DNA from: Aspidiotus rigidus
Taxonomy: Eukaryota > Arthropoda > Insecta > Hemiptera > Diaspididae
Reading direction: 5' to 3'
Assembly (NCBI GenBank): GCA_035079385.1
Contig: JAVHKY010000081.1
Coordinates: 399,629-463,628 of the forward strand
DNA length: 64,000 bases
Made by a program: the position numbers and the translations under genes. The notes beneath the pieces were generated by a model. That model did no database searches, was not told the DNA's origin, and worked only from the letters and a program-made list of their open reading frames with translations. Shown here piece by piece: positions 1 to 12,954 of the stretch. Position 1 is the first letter of the stretch. Every line of letters begins with the position of its first letter.

Positions 1-1105
1 AATCACATATAGCTCGGAGGTCGACATTTTTCCAAATCCCACGTTTTGCCGGGACGGCCAGCGCCCGTCATTTTTCTTCAATTTACCTCCTCACCTCCAT
101 TAAATATGTTTCCTGTTAAAAACCAGCCATACTATTAACGCATTACATCAGTTTGCATAGACGCATGAGACGCACTCAGTCGTTTTTTTGTATGAGAAAT
201 AGGTGTACTCGTACTTTTCACATTTCTCTCTCAAGCCCGGTACCTTTTTTTAGGTGGTTTCAATGTCTGAAGACAATATTCACCCGATGTATAGTTACTC
301 GTATCACAAAAGAGGAGGAAATTTTCGAGAAATTATTTCAAATAAATCCTTCTAAAATCCAAAATTGGATTCATTGCAAAGGTAACTACAATATAAAAAA
401 ACACTCAAGCAAACGCTCTGAGGAATTACTATCAATGAATCGTCGAAAAAATTGTTGGTACCCATCTTCAGATTGAGACCATAACTTATGTAAGTCCCGA
501 GAAAATCTTTTCAGTAGTTTTGGAGGAGATCCGCGGACAAAAAAATTTCTTTAAGCGTAAATATAGGCCTATATATAAAGGAACCTGATTTTTTTTTTTC
601 ATGCTGAAAGTAATATAGGGTCTCCAAAGTATCGAGAAAGTTGACTGCTTCTTCCCCCTGCCAATCTTGCTACAGATGTAATACCTCACTTTTCGAGCTA
701 GAAAAGTAGGTGAAAAAAAGACCTCTACAATCATTTTTTCCTATGCGTTATTCTTGGCCTAGTATTAGTCTAGTATACTATATATTAGGCTGAGTGGTTC
801 AATTCTTTACCACTTCCGATTTCTGGCATCTCTTAAACCTATCTCCAGCTGCTATTCCTCTCGCAAATTGTCGATTAGAATTTTTCAGAAGGTTGACTTG
901 CATCATGAACACGCGGTAAGAAATTGACTACGATTCGAATGAATGTGTGTATGAAAATTCTTGTTGTGATGGATGAGAGAATGTGAATCTACCAAGAACA
1001 TTTTTTCATGCAATATATTTGTAAGGAGAAATTAGGTACGGCCTTCGTTCGAACCAAAGAGGACGGGTTTACGAAAGTTTATGTTGTGGTAAGAGTGGTG
1101 AAGTA
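1..1105. other. Intergenic, no gene seen
   Basis: No exon with splice signals or recognisable protein is visible. The only recognisable content is the 3' end of a family A repeat at about 49-122. Short open frames here have no protein-like composition. Confidence 0.5.
49..122 (+). repeat. 3' end fragment of repeat family A
   Basis: Matches the right ends of the family A copies near 29,700-29,773 and 44,334-44,406. Shared landmarks are a GC-rich block containing GCGCCCGTCATTTT, a pyrimidine stretch with TTTACC, and a terminal TCCCTGTTAAAA. The terminal hairpin is eroded here (ATGTTTCCTGTT in place of ACAGGTTCCCTGTT). Confidence 0.65.
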
Positions 1106-3276
1106 AAGGCTCTAGTCGGGTAAGGGGGGGGGGGTGGCCTTGATCGAACAATGTTTCAAACGTCCGTCAAAATGTTGTCTCCAAAGAGAAAACTCGAAAC
1201 CCAATTGGACCCATCCGCTCACCCACATGGGCTGCAGAGTCATTTTTAGGCCTAAAATCCAAATGGCTGTATCTCAAGAAATAATGATCGCACAGCATTG
1301 TAACTTAGGGACATTTTAGTATATATGAACGTTCATCTATGGTATTTTTTTTCAAAAAAACAATCATTCATATTGTCCCTAGCTTCTAGCAGTAACAAAA
1401 CTTCAAACTCGAATATTTACAAAAATCGGGGAGGAGGCACCTGGGGAAAATCATTCATTTGAAGCGCCATACCTTCTACTGCAACACACATTAGTACCAT
1501 AGTCCTTGGTGAGGTCGAAAATTCCCGAAAAAATAAATATTTAATGAATTTATGTGATTTTTCCATGAATAGCGGGGTGAACGATGACTGCTACCGCAGT
1601 AGACCGCGTGAAATCAATAGTCAATGTTCGAGCTGAAAAATACGCCATCCTCCGTGGGATGAAGTGGGAATGTAGATAGACTAAAAATATATTTTCAGTA
1701 TTTCGTTTATCGATTTGGTCAATTCTACGGATTAGGTGGAGTGCGATAGATTGAGAAAAATAGTTGAAGAATTTTCCAGCCGCTAGAAAAGTCTGAAAAC
1801 AGTAGAGAAGTGTAAAAATCCATTTTTTTCACCCTGGCGGACCGTGAGTCTTGGTATTTCATTCATCAACTAGGTCGATTATAATGTAAATACATTCGTC
1901 GAGTTCGAACAAAATAGCCCAAAAATTCTCCAGCCGCTGGAACGTTCTGGAAATTAAAAAAATCGAGAAAATCCTATTTTTCACCATGCAGGACCGTGAG
2001 TTTTAGTATTTCATTCATCTATTAGGTCGATTATGATGTAAACACGTCCACCGAGTTCGAACAAAATGGTCAAAAAAATTCTCCAGTCGCTGGAACGTTC
2101 TGGAAGTGACGAATAATCGAGAAAGTCCAGTTTTCAAACTGGAGGACCGTGATTTTTTGTATTTTATTTATCAATGAATTCAAAGCTTATGTAAATACAT
2201 CCGCCAAGTTGAAAAAAAATAGTCAATAAATTCTCCAGTCGTTGGAACGGTTTTTAAATTGTAAGAAATCCAGAGAATCCACTTTTTCAACTTACAGAAC
2301 TGCAAATTTTTATATTTCGTTAATCAAGTAGGTCAATTCGTATGTAAACACATTCCAAAACTTACGGTTCTCCACGGTGAAAAAGTTGAGTTTCTCGATT
2401 CTTCATCACTTCCAGAACGTTCAGGCGACTGGAGAATTTTCGGAATATTTTTTTCAAACTCGGTGGACGTCTTTACATTATAATCGACCTAATTGATGAA
2501 TGAAATACCAAAACTCACTGTCCTCCAGAGTGAAAAGGGGATTTTCTCACTTCTCTACTGTTTTCAGACTGTTCCAGCGACTGTCGAATTTTTTAACTAT
2601 TTTTCTCGATCTAACGCACTCCTCCTGATCCGTGGATGTGTTCACACAAGAATTGACCAAATCGATAAACGAAATACTGAAAATATATTTTTGGTGTATC
2701 TACATTCCCATTTCGTCCCACGGACGAGTGCGTATTTTTCAGCTCGAACATTGACTATTGATTTCACGCGGTCTATTGCGGTAGCAGTCGTCGTTCACCC
2801 CGCTATTCATGGAAAAATCACAGAAATTCATTAAATATTGATTTTGTTGGGAATGTTCCACCTCACCGAGGACTATGGTACTAATGTATGTTGTAGTAGA
2901 GGGTATGGCGCTTTAAATGAATGAATTTCCCCATGTACCTCCCCCCCCCATTTTTTTGATATTCGAGTTTGAAGTTTTGTTATTGCTAGTAACTAGGGAA
3001 GATATGAATGATCTTTTTTTGAAAAAAAAAAATACCATGGATGAATGTTTACATATCCTGAAATGTCCCTAAGTTACATTGCTGTGCGATCATTATTGCC
3101 TGAGATACAGCCATGTGGATTTTAGACCTAAGAATGACTCTGCAGCATACGTGGGTGAACTGATGAGTCCAATTTTTGGGGTGTCGAGTTTCCTCATTGG
3201 GGACAACATTTTGATGGACGTTCAAACATTTTTCGACTAAGGCCATTTTCTTTCCTCCCTTACCCGGCTAAAGCCT
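1106..3276. mobile_element. Foldback-type element, copy 1 (family B)
   Basis: The ends are inverted copies: AAGGCTCTAGTCGGGTAAG at the left and, reverse-complemented, CTTACCCGGCTAAAGCCTT at the right. The whole element folds into two long arms of about 1 kb. Inside each arm, units of about 152 bp recur with the landmark CTCCAGTCGCTGGAACG (near 1,775, 1,927, 2,082 and 2,232 on the left, inverted on the right). No transposase is visible; the open frames are read-through of the repeat. A second copy lies at 9,472-12,139. Foldback class is inferred from architecture only. Confidence 0.75.
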
Positions 3277-3869
3277 TTCTCGAGAAGTTTGTCATTTGCT
3301 GTTTAAACTTGCGGTGAGAAATCGGTTACAGGTTTTTTTTCAGATCCGTGCGGGAAAGTATGCAAAATTCTCATTGGATGAATTTACTGAGAAACTCGTT
3401 TACTGCAACTTGGGAGAAATCAGCTCTAACTCTGGTACAGATGAGAGAGAGGGCAGGAATCCAAATATTCTAGCCGATGCGAATTTACCCGCAATCTCTT
3501 CTTCTTTCGTTGTGAATTCGCGGCCCCTCTTCAAGTCAAAGGGGGCGACCCGGAACATTTTGATTGTGATAAGCGTGAAAATTTAAATTTACCTAGAAGC
3601 GTTCTCCCATTCTCAATTCACACCTGGTCCCTCTCAAAGAGGGCATGTTTACGGGATTTTTCGATATGCGTGGGCGAGAAAAGTATACAAGAGAAAGTAC
3701 TTGAATATAAAATGTTGACTTTCAATTTTCAATTTGAAAAACAAGCTCGTTCCATAAAAGTCTCCCTAAATTCCTTGTTTTCGAAGGTTTTTCTGTAAGA
3801 ACGTGTAGGGTAGATCCAGCTGTGCCCGTTGTGACTGACTTGCTCTTTTAGTACGCTCCTCATCGTTCG
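3277..3869. other. Unassigned spacer downstream of the homeobox gene
   Basis: Lies between foldback element B1 and the last exon of the minus-strand homeobox gene, so it probably includes that gene's 3' UTR. No additional exon is supported. Confidence 0.4.
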
Positions 3870-6800
3870 TCAGTTTTCTCGGTCCGCTCGTCGAGTGCAC
3901 ATCTCCAGTGCGTCTCCTCTATAGATCCTGGTAGTCCTGTTAACTCGGTCAACGTCCCTCGGAAAGCAACCCTCCGAGGCCTGATCACCCTCTAACATTT
4001 TGTCGAAGTCTCCTGACACAGACGGCGATGCTCTTCCCAAATGACTCTTATGAGCGATTGATGATACTTGAGACTCCATAGAGTGGTTTTCTATTTTCAT
4101 ATAGGAGCCAGAACACTGCTGCAATTTTTCACTTGTTGTAATATTTTTTCGTATACAGTATTGACAATTCGTTCCTAGCCTTCTTGATATTGACTGAATT
4201 ATATTCATTCCTCATTATTTCGCCTCCTCTTCGTTATATCGAAATCAGTTCTAGCATTAATCGACAAATAAATAAATGTATTTACATTTTACATATACGA
4301 GTAATCGAACTATGACTAGAATTTATTTGTAGTATTACTGCTTTAGTTTTATTTCTTCGGTTGATAGAAGTATTCTAATATACTGCATAACACCTTTCAA
4401 ATCAACAACAATTTCGGGAAGTTTTTTTTAATTTGATACGTCGCTACTGTTTGATGAAACAACGTCGCATATTGGGCTGACCCGGTCAATTGTGGTAGGT
4501 TTCATGACGTCCGGAGTATTTTCCGAGAATTTTTCATCCGACTGTAACGGCGAAGAACGACTAGCGAGAGGATGCGGTTTTACAATTAGAGGCATGCCTA
4601 AAAATCGTCATCAAATTAACATGACATTAATTTTCGTATGGACATTCATGAATATTGTTGGGAGACAGCCAGCTTATCTTTCATTAATAATTCTCCGTAT
4701 AGTTCGCTTTTCAGGTTTCTTTTAATATTAGAGGCAACTTTTCAAAGTTACGTGTACATATTTCACGGGTGAACAACCCAGCACTATTCAACCAAAAGCC
4801 GTCTACGAATTATTTGCTTATTTTAATAAATTTTAAATCGACACTGTTCTTTCGATGGGCAGGATAACTTGAAGGAATCGAACACTCACCCTGTATAGGC
4901 TGTGTAGAACGATCCGACGGTATTGTTGTGCATGGCCAAATAGGAGAGTGAGGCTGCGGTTGTATGAGACCGGAGTTTGATCTCCTTTCCTCTGAAAAAC
5001 TATACACACATAAAGTTACTACGTGGAGTCGTATAAAAATTTATTAAAATATGCAACATGCTAGCGCTTTTGTAGAAGAATTCAATCCATATTACTATCA
5101 AATAAAGAATTATTGCGCGAACGTATCGAAAATTTCTTTCCAAAATTTTATTAATTAGGTACTCACCATGGAAGCAATCTTTGATAACTATCTCTGGAAA
5201 TAGCATCCGAGCTCATTGAAACTGGTATCTTGACGTTCCCAGAGTCTGACATTTCTGACCCTCCTAGATGTGAGGCGCCACCACCTGTAATACAAGGAAT
5301 TTAAAAATTGCTTCCTCGTATGAATCGGTCAGACGAGATTGGAAGGCGATCTTACTTAACAGCATAGGAGACGTTCCTAGTCCAAGACATCGAATTCGCC
5401 ATGCATCTTGAAGCAGTTGTAATCTCGCGTGTTTCCTCCATTTTGCTCGTCGATTCTGGAACCAGACCTGAAAAATTTTTGGGGTAATTTAGATATATTG
5501 ATGTTTCCAGAAACTTATGACTTAGGTTAATTGTTTCACACCTGCACTCTAGCTTCGGAGAGATTTATTCTTAAGGCCACCTCTTCGCGTAGAAAGACGT
5601 CCGGATAGTGAGTTTTTTGAAAAAGTGATTCCAATTCGTGTAATTGTTGGGGTGTAAAGGTCGTTCGATTCCTTCGCTAAAACAGAGAATTATGCCTTAA
5701 TGTGCATGGAAAACTGAAGGGCTGCTCAATATTGACGCAAGTAAGTTCATAATAAGTATAGCGGCTTCCGATCATTCTTCTCTTCTTTATTGGAGTATGC
5801 CTTGGGGAGAAAGTTTCCGAGGTGAACTGAGTGTATGATTTCGTTTTATTCATTCAATAGTCAAAGATTCCTAACAATGACAATCTAATGTACTTCAACA
5901 ACCCACTACGATACCTTCTATAAGTGCTACCTAATACTTAAAGCCAACGAAAGTGGTCTCTCTTATTCTAGGAATCACATGTTAAAGACATCAATAAATT
6001 TAATTCGCTGTCTACGTTTTCTGGATAGGCTTGTCGACTATCAATGGCAGCTAAAAACCTCCCACCTGCAGAAGCAGCAAATAGTTGAAGTCTGTTCCAG
6101 GTAAGAATAGATTTCACAACGGCAGCGTCCGAGGAGAGGATTAGGTAAAATACATACTGCAGGCGAAAACGCGTGATTGGTCGGTCGTTCATACATTGTC
6201 GCGGCAGGCGTCCACTGTGACGGAAAAAAAACTGTTCTTAACTGGAACAGACTATAGTCTACATACATCATGTGTCTCCCAAGTTCAGATACGGTTGTGA
6301 CAGAAAATGGAGCAATCAAAGTGGAAATACTACGAGTAGTGTAGGTATTAAAGACTAGGCACAAATTTCCAAGCCTCTAGAAATTTCGATTGTGACCTGT
6401 GATGAGAAAAGGATGCTCATTGCCCACTGACAGAAACACCATTTCTCTCTGATTAGATGTCATCATAATATAAAGAAATACTTGTATGATAGGCAACATT
6501 ATTCATTTGCCCAAATTTATCTTGTTTTATTTCGTTTTTTTTTTTTCTTTATGCTTTCTCATGAGTATTTGTTATGTTGTAACTTGTGTCTCCCTATAGA
6601 TGGTTGTTTAACCGAGACATTAGGAGAAAAATAAAAAAATAGAATATTGTGCGGTTCAATAATTCATTATTTGGTATGTGCCGTAACGACGTAGTAATTC
6701 GAATAAAAACAAAGAAAAATGAGTTAAACATAAAAATCACCGTGCTACTCCTCTCGCAGGAGTCTACAAAGCTTTAAGAATTTGTGCGCGAAAACTCCCG

Positions 6801-9800
6801 CGAAATTTCTTATATTTATTGTGTAGTATGAAAATTTATTTCCAATCTTGACTGTAGATCAAAAACAGACCTTATCAATATTCCTATTTTTTCACGTGTT
6901 TTTCTCTACTATTGACCATGAAAAATTTTTACAAAGAAAATTGGATGATATAAACTTGAATCCAATATATTTTTTTTTTTTCAAGTTTCCAATTGAAACA
7001 AGCTCTACACAGCACAATATTTAAAAATTCAAATGCATGAACAATTTCTTCCGTTATTGATCGTAATTTCCCTGAATCGATAGTACCATGCTACTCGTTG
7101 ATTTAAAAAAGGAAAAAAGAAATTTTAAAATGCTTCTTCTCTATGTCAGAAACCCAATGGTGATGAATTATCATGATTGTGGTAATCAAAATTTAAATGA
7201 CTGTGTTTTTTTATTTATTAATTTTTATCTCTTTCAGAAGGCGAAAACTTTGAAACAGTTTGAAGAAAGATAAAATTGACGGTTTATTTGAAAAAGAAAA
7301 AAAAGAATTTCAAAATGCTTCTTCTTCATGTCAGAAACGCAATGATGATGAAATATGATGATTAGGGTAATCAAAGTTTATTTTATTTCATTTTTATTTA
7401 TTTATTTATTTTAACGAGCATTTAAGTAACACAACCGGGCTATTAGCTCGACGAATATTACATATGAGTATAGGTGTAATTTACATCTTGGCATGATGAG
7501 TTAGGGATGAACATGGTGATGGTAATAGTGTGCGAATTATTACTTTTATATGTGTATAATATATATTTATTGATATATATAATTTTTTTTTTTTTTTATA
7601 TGGAGGAGTAAAATTGAGTGAGGCGTATGTATTGGAGGGAGGAGGTTATTGTGTCTGAATTATTTATTAATGCTTGAGAGTGGGAGGAGGGTACATTTAG
7701 GGAAGAGCGGAGCGGTGCGAGTAGTGGACAGGAAAAGAAGTGTTTGACTGTTAAAGTCTCTTCTTCAAATTTATTCATTTTAATTTTTTTCAGAAGGCGA
7801 CAACTTTGAAACAGTTCGAAGTTTAATTTGAAAAAGAAAAAAAGAAATTTCAGAATATGTCAGAAACACAATGATGATGAAATATCATGATTGTGGTAAT
7901 GAAAATTCAAATGTCTGTATTTATTTATTTATTTTTTTTTCAGAAAGCGACAACTTTGAAGCAGTTTGAAGAAAGATAAAATTGACGCATGCAACTCAGA
8001 ACACCTGCGAGAAAATTGGCCAGAAAATCTAAAATTCGAGGTATGTATCTAATAATTTACGTGAGAAACAGGTACATGATAAGGAACGGTACTCTTCATT
8101 CTCGGTACGAATGTACATTAATCGCATATTTTCAACAATTCAAGCATAGGTTTACTTAAAGAGGTGCGGATAAAAATGATTGGAGTTTTTTTTTGTTTTT
8201 TTTTTTTTTTCTGAAAACCCGATTTGCAACTCGGAACCTCACTAATATTCTTTTAAGAATGCGCTTTACTTGTTCGGAAACTCCAAAACGGTGTACAATA
8301 AGTTGCATAAACATCCCCAAAAATCCTCCAAGGTTCGGTAAGCCAGCGGTCACTGAGCGACGCTTGTCGGGCGTGCGTGGGTAAGCCTTATAACAAATGA
8401 TAAGGAATGATTTTGCAAGGGCACCTCTCAGGGCTCCATTTTCCGACGAATTTTTTCGATCTTTGGAAATGTTGTACAGAAAGGCGCTATCGGAACAGAA
8501 TCTTGGATTTGGGCTCTAGAAGAATTTCACTCTCGTTAGGAAAAAGACAAATTTTTACAAATTTCAACGTTTAATTGAGAAAGTATTAAAAAAAATTTAA
8601 TTCTGCTTCGATAGCGCTCCTGGTTGGAACTTTCCGGAAAACATTTCAATTATTTGAAAATTTGAACAGTGAAATGCGATTTTCGGTACCATGTTTTACG
8701 AGCATATTTTCACAAGTAAAGCACACCTTTAATCAGGTGAACTTTGGTGTATACTATAAAGGGTTCATTAGAAAAAAAGAGGGATGACTGACGAGATTAC
8801 AAACGAAAAATGAATTAATGAATAAATAGAATAATATTTGAACGAAAATAATTCAAAATTTTTGGAGTTTAGATGCATAACAGAATACTGTGTAAAACCG
8901 GCGAGGGCAGTTTTTCATGATCATTATTTTTGATCATGATTTGTGTCATAAATGAGTCGATATACGAGAATAAGTCAAAATTTTTGAAGTTCCACTTGAT
9001 AAGAGAATTCTAAGACCGTCGAGGGCAGTCTTTCATAAGTTAAATTAGATCATGATTTATGATCGTGATTTGTGTCATACAGAAGTCAATGAGATTAGAA
9101 TTCCTCGCTTAGATTTATTACGACTATGTAAGCAATAGACAATAGTACTCAACAAAGTACTGCTTTACCTATTCCAAAATTTGTAAAACCAATCAAATTG
9201 AGATGGGGGTTTCAATTACAAATTTTTTATTCGAATCTATTTCAGATAATAATAACTGTTATTGATTGATACGGACTTCCTTTTTCTGCGATTGATTTTG
9301 AACCTAAAACTTTCTAAATTTGATTTTCGTCCGATTAGCAAAAATATTGGATAAAATGAAATAATGAAGTCTTTTTTTCCCCCTTGAATTTCAAGAATGA
9401 ATTTTTTAAACGAACATTACAGGTGCACTTGTGAATTATTTGCTCTCGGCGTAATTCAGATCACAAACTTGAAGGCTCTAGCCGGGTAAGGGAAGGGGGT
9501 GACCTTGGTCAGAAAATGTTTCAAATGCCCGTCAAAATGTTGTCCCCAATGAGAAAACTCGAAACCAAAAAAATCATTCATATTATTTTCCCTAGTTTCT
9601 AGCAATAACAAAACTTCAAACTCGAATATTTAAAAAAAATCGGGGAGGAGGTATCTGGGGAAAATCATTCAATTGAAGCGCCATACCCTCTACTACAACA
9701 TACATTAGTATACCATAGTCTTCGGTGAGGTGGAACACTCCCGAAAAAATAAATATTTATGAATTTCTGTGATTTTTCCATGAATAGCGGAGTGAACTAC

Positions 9801-12586
9801 GACTGCTGCCGCAGTAGACCGCGTGAAATCAATAGTCAATGTTCGAGCCGAAAAATACGCACTCCTCCATGAGATGAAATGGGAATGTTGATAGACCAAA
9901 AATATATTTTTAGTATTTCGTTTATCGATTTGATTAATTCTTATGTAAACACGTCCACCGATTAGGTGGAGTAGGTTAGATTGAAAAAAATAGTCCAAAA
10001 ATTCTCCAGTCGCTGGAACGTTCTGGAAATGATGAAAAATCGAGAAAATCCACTTTTTCACCCTGGAGGACCATGAGTTTTGGTATTTTGTTCATCAATT
10101 AGGTCAATTATAATGTAAACATGTCCGTCGAGTTTGAAAAAAATGGTCAAAAAATCCCCCAGTCGCTGGAACAGTCTGGAAATAGCAGAAAATCGAGGAA
10201 GTCCACTTTTTCAACATGGAGAGCTATGATTTTTGGTATCATATCTTATGTAAATACATCCGCCGAGTTGAGAAAAATTTATCACCAAATTCTCCACTTT
10301 CTAGGATGCCCTAGAAATAGTAAAAACTCCAGGTAATCCACTTTTTCAACATGGAAAACCGTGATTTTTCATATTCTGTTTATCAATAAGGTCAATTCTT
10401 ATGTAAATACGTCCACCGAGTTGGAAAAAAATAGTCAATAAATTCTTCAGTCGCTGAAACGGTTTAGACATAGTAGAAAATCGAGGAAGCCCACTTTTTC
10501 AACATGTAGAGCCGTGACTTTCGGTGTTTTGTTTATCAGTTAGGTCAAATCTTATGTTAATACGTTTTACGAGTTGGAAAAGAATGGTCAATAAATTCTC
10601 CAGTCGCTGGGATGCTCTGGAAATAGTAAAAAGATACACACCGACTCCTAAGATTCCTTGCCTTTACTTTAAAATGTAGAACGTTTATTTTTGTTCCCTT
10701 GAAGTCGTAGTGGTACAAACTGTGTTACTAGGAGCCGTGCACTTGCATGAAGTGGAGGAATCTCCTCTCGAGTTGAGGTGACAATGCTTCAAATATTGGA
10801 GTTTATGAGCATGGCAATACAAAGAGATGATTGTCTTCTATCGTGTCTCGGGAGGGGACTCCTCCACATCATGCGAGCGCACGGCTACCAGTAACACAAT
10901 TTGTACCGCTGCGACTCGAGAGGAAAAAAGTAACACATGAATTATAGTGGCGGGTGTGCCATCTTTGATTTTTTAATATTTCTAGAGCGTCCCAACGACT
11001 AGAGAATTTTTTTCAATTTTTTTAAAACTCGGCGTAAGTGTTCTTATAAGAATCGACCATACCAATGAGCGACTGGAGAATTTATTGACTATTTTTTAGT
11101 GGTAAATAGAATATAAAAAATCACGATTCTCCAGGTTCAAAAAGTACGTATTTTCAATTTTTCATTTTCAGACTATTCCAGCGACTGGAGAATTTATTGA
11201 CTATTTTTTCCAAACTCGGCGGAGGTATTTACATAAGATTTGAGGTAATTGATGGACAAAATACCAAAATTCATAGCTCTCCATGTTGAAAAAGTGGACT
11301 TCCTCGATTTTCTTTTTGACCATTTTTTATGAATTCGGTGGCCGTGTTTACATTATAATCGACCTAGTTGATGAATGAAATACCAAAACTCACGGTCCTC
11401 CAGGGTGAAAGAATGGATCTTCTCACTTCTACTGTTTTCAGACTGTTCCAGCGACTGGAGAATTTTTCAACTATTTTTCTCAACCTGACGCACTCCACCG
11501 AATGTGTGTACGTAAGAATTGACCAAATCGATAAACGAAAAACTGAAAATATATTTTTGGTCTATCTACATTCCCACTTCATCCCACGGAGGATGGCGTA
11601 TTTTTCAGCTCAAACATTGACTATTGATTTCACGCGGTCTATTGCGGTAGCAGTCGTCGTTCACCCCGCTATTCATGGAAAAATCAGAGAAATTCATTGA
11701 AAATATTTATTTTTTCGGGAATGTTCCACCTCACCGAAGACTATGGTACTAATGTATGTTGTAGTAGAGGTTATGGCACTTCAAATGAATGATTTTCCCC
11801 AGATGCCTGCCCCCCTCGATTTTTTTGAATCTTCGAGTTTGAAGTTTTGTTATTGCTAGAAGCTAGGGACAATATGAATGATTGTTTTTTTGAAAAAAAT
11901 ACCATGGATGAACGCTCACATATACTAAAATGTCCCCAAGTTACATTGCTGTGCGATCATTATTGCCTGAGATACAGCCATTCGGATTTTAGACCTAAAA
12001 GTGACTCTGCAGCCCATGTGGGTGAGTGGATGGGTCCAATTGGGTTTCGAGTTTTCTCTTTGGAGACAACATTTTGACGGACGTTTGAAACATTGTTCGA
12101 TCAAGGCTATTTTCCCCCCCTTTAGCCGGTTAGAGCCTTTGATAGACGGTGAATGAATAAACGTGAAGTTGCGATTTATTGATGACTCCACGTTTTGAAT
12201 TTGCGTAAGAAGAAACATTGTTTGATTTTTTGTAAAAACTGTAAATAAAAAGAAAAATTCTCGAAGGCAGTAAAATGTGGCTCCCCAAGAATTTATCAGT
12301 GTGTAGGGTTGTCGGCAGATCAAATTATTAATATAAGGGTTAGGATTTAGAAGAACGATTAATTTTGGTGACACTAATGCACTCAAATTTGACAATTTTA
12401 ATGTAAGTTACTCGAAAACCGGTAATTACGAGGAATGACGGATGAAAAAATAAAATAAAATCAGAACGAAAATAAAAAATGAAAGTTTCAACCAAAAAGG
12501 TTAGTTACCTGTCTACGACGACCGAACATATATTCCGATATTAAATCCGTTGGTAACGGCGAAATAAACGAACTCGGTCCAGCCAT
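3870..12586 (-). CDS. PRD-class homeobox transcription factor, 6 exons
   Basis: Nuclear DNA-binding regulator. The minus-strand exons I join are 12,509-12,586, 5,542-5,676, 5,356-5,467, 5,167-5,284, 4,890-4,989 and 3,870-4,118, giving 263 residues in one frame. Exon 1 starts MAGPSSFIS and ends GRRRQ. Exon 2 continues [17 protein letters not shown] through [17 protein letters not shown] to SEARVQ. Exon 3 opens [20 protein letters not shown]. Together these make a complete homeodomain of about 60 residues split by an intron just before VWFQNRR, a typical PRD-class position. HYPDV and the NRRAKWRK recognition helix are intact. No paired domain or OAR motif is seen. The tail after the homeodomain ([16 protein letters not shown]) is distinctive and may mark an uncharacterised insect PRD-class family, but I cannot name the orthology group. 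The homeodomain is certain. The exon 5 frame is not: it needs the second AG of a CAGAG acceptor, because the first AG would create a TGA at the junction. Confidence 0.85.
7060..7985 (+). repeat. Tandem triplication of a ~185-bp unit
   Basis: Three diverged copies lie at about 7,095-7,275, 7,281-7,382 plus 7,775-7,810, and 7,815-7,985. Each runs from a purine-rich start through TATGTCAGAAAC and a pyrimidine-rich tract ending CAG to a block like AAGGCGACAACTTTGAAAC. The middle copy is interrupted by a LINE fragment. All copies lie in intron 1 of the homeobox gene. Each CAG block resembles a splice acceptor followed by a 12-codon frame, but no gene is supported. Confidence 0.65.
7383..7778 (-). 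mobile_element. LINE 3' fragment inside the tandem triplication
   Basis: On the minus strand the frame at 7,596-7,778 reads [18 protein letters not shown], the pattern seen near the C terminus of pol proteins of I/Jockey/R1-type non-LTR retrotransposons (a conserved VxHFxxxCP segment). The fragment splits the middle copy of the surrounding repeat, so it inserted after the triplication. It is 5'-truncated and non-autonomous. Clade assignment is by eye. Confidence 0.55.
8820..9085. repeat. Direct repeat pair of ~116-bp units
   Basis: Two units share CGAGGGCAGT, TTTCATAA/ATGATCA and GATCATGATTTGTGTCAT landmarks, beginning near 8,850 and 8,970. The sequence between is AT-rich. Nothing coding is seen. 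It lies in intron 1 of the homeobox gene. Confidence 0.55.
9472..12139. mobile_element. Foldback-type element, copy 2 (family B)
   Basis: Same architecture as 1,106-3,276: left end AAGGCTCTAGCCGGGTAAG, right end inverted near 12,120-12,139 (AGCCGGTTAGAGCCTT). Internal units carry CTCCAGTCGCTGGAACG. The inner left end is deleted relative to copy 1. A smaller hairpin element (10,686-10,934) sits near the centre. The element occupies the middle of the homeobox gene's first intron. Confidence 0.75.
10686..10934. mobile_element. MITE-like hairpin with ~86-bp arms, inside B2
   Basis: Left arm 10,686-10,772 and right arm 10,848-10,934 are diverged inverted copies. Landmarks are GGTACAAACTGTGTTACT with GCCGTGCACTTGCATGA at the left and their reverse complements at the right. 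No coding capacity. A one-armed relative lies at about 19,318-19,395. Confidence 0.65.
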
Positions 12587-12954
12587 TGAACGCACCTTCG
12601 AAATACTGCACGCGAGAATTATCAACCCTCGTGTGGTAAACGCGTTACAAACGGGTAAAAAAGAGGGTTGAAACTGAAGTTGCTGTCGGCATTTCTCATT
12701 GGTTCCTCGTTTACCAATAGAAAGGCGTAATTCAATTAAAATACATTTTGTTTTCGCTGATTTTTGTTAATGAGTATCGGAATTTGCGTAGTTCATAGAG
12801 CAGTTTAGGCCGAAAAATTATTATAATTAAAAAAGTTGCTAAGGTGTACATTCCCGGGAAGCATTTTTCGTGAAAATTATCGATTGTACGACGTGACGAA
12901 AAATCGTGCGACGGTGTGACCTCTTGAAAGTTCTTTTGGTTAAAGTTTCAGAAA
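12587..12954. promoter_or_regulatory. Likely shared divergent promoter region
   Basis: A 368-bp gap separates the start codon of the minus-strand homeobox gene (12,586) from the start codon of the plus-strand small membrane-protein gene (12,955). Head-to-head spacing suggests shared promoter sequence. No TATA box or other element can be assigned with confidence. Confidence 0.35.

Noticed and set aside
2493..2834. Open frame in foldback B1, repeated at 9,705-10,061 and 11,368-11,700
   Set aside because: These are the same arm sequence read in each copy or arm, with frames broken differently; no start context, splice signals or domain. They follow the repeat, not a gene.
11925..12395. 156-codon minus-strand frame
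   Set aside because: Spans the right end of foldback B2 and unrelated flank; the shared part occurs at every B terminus (1,134-1,319, 3,049-3,246).
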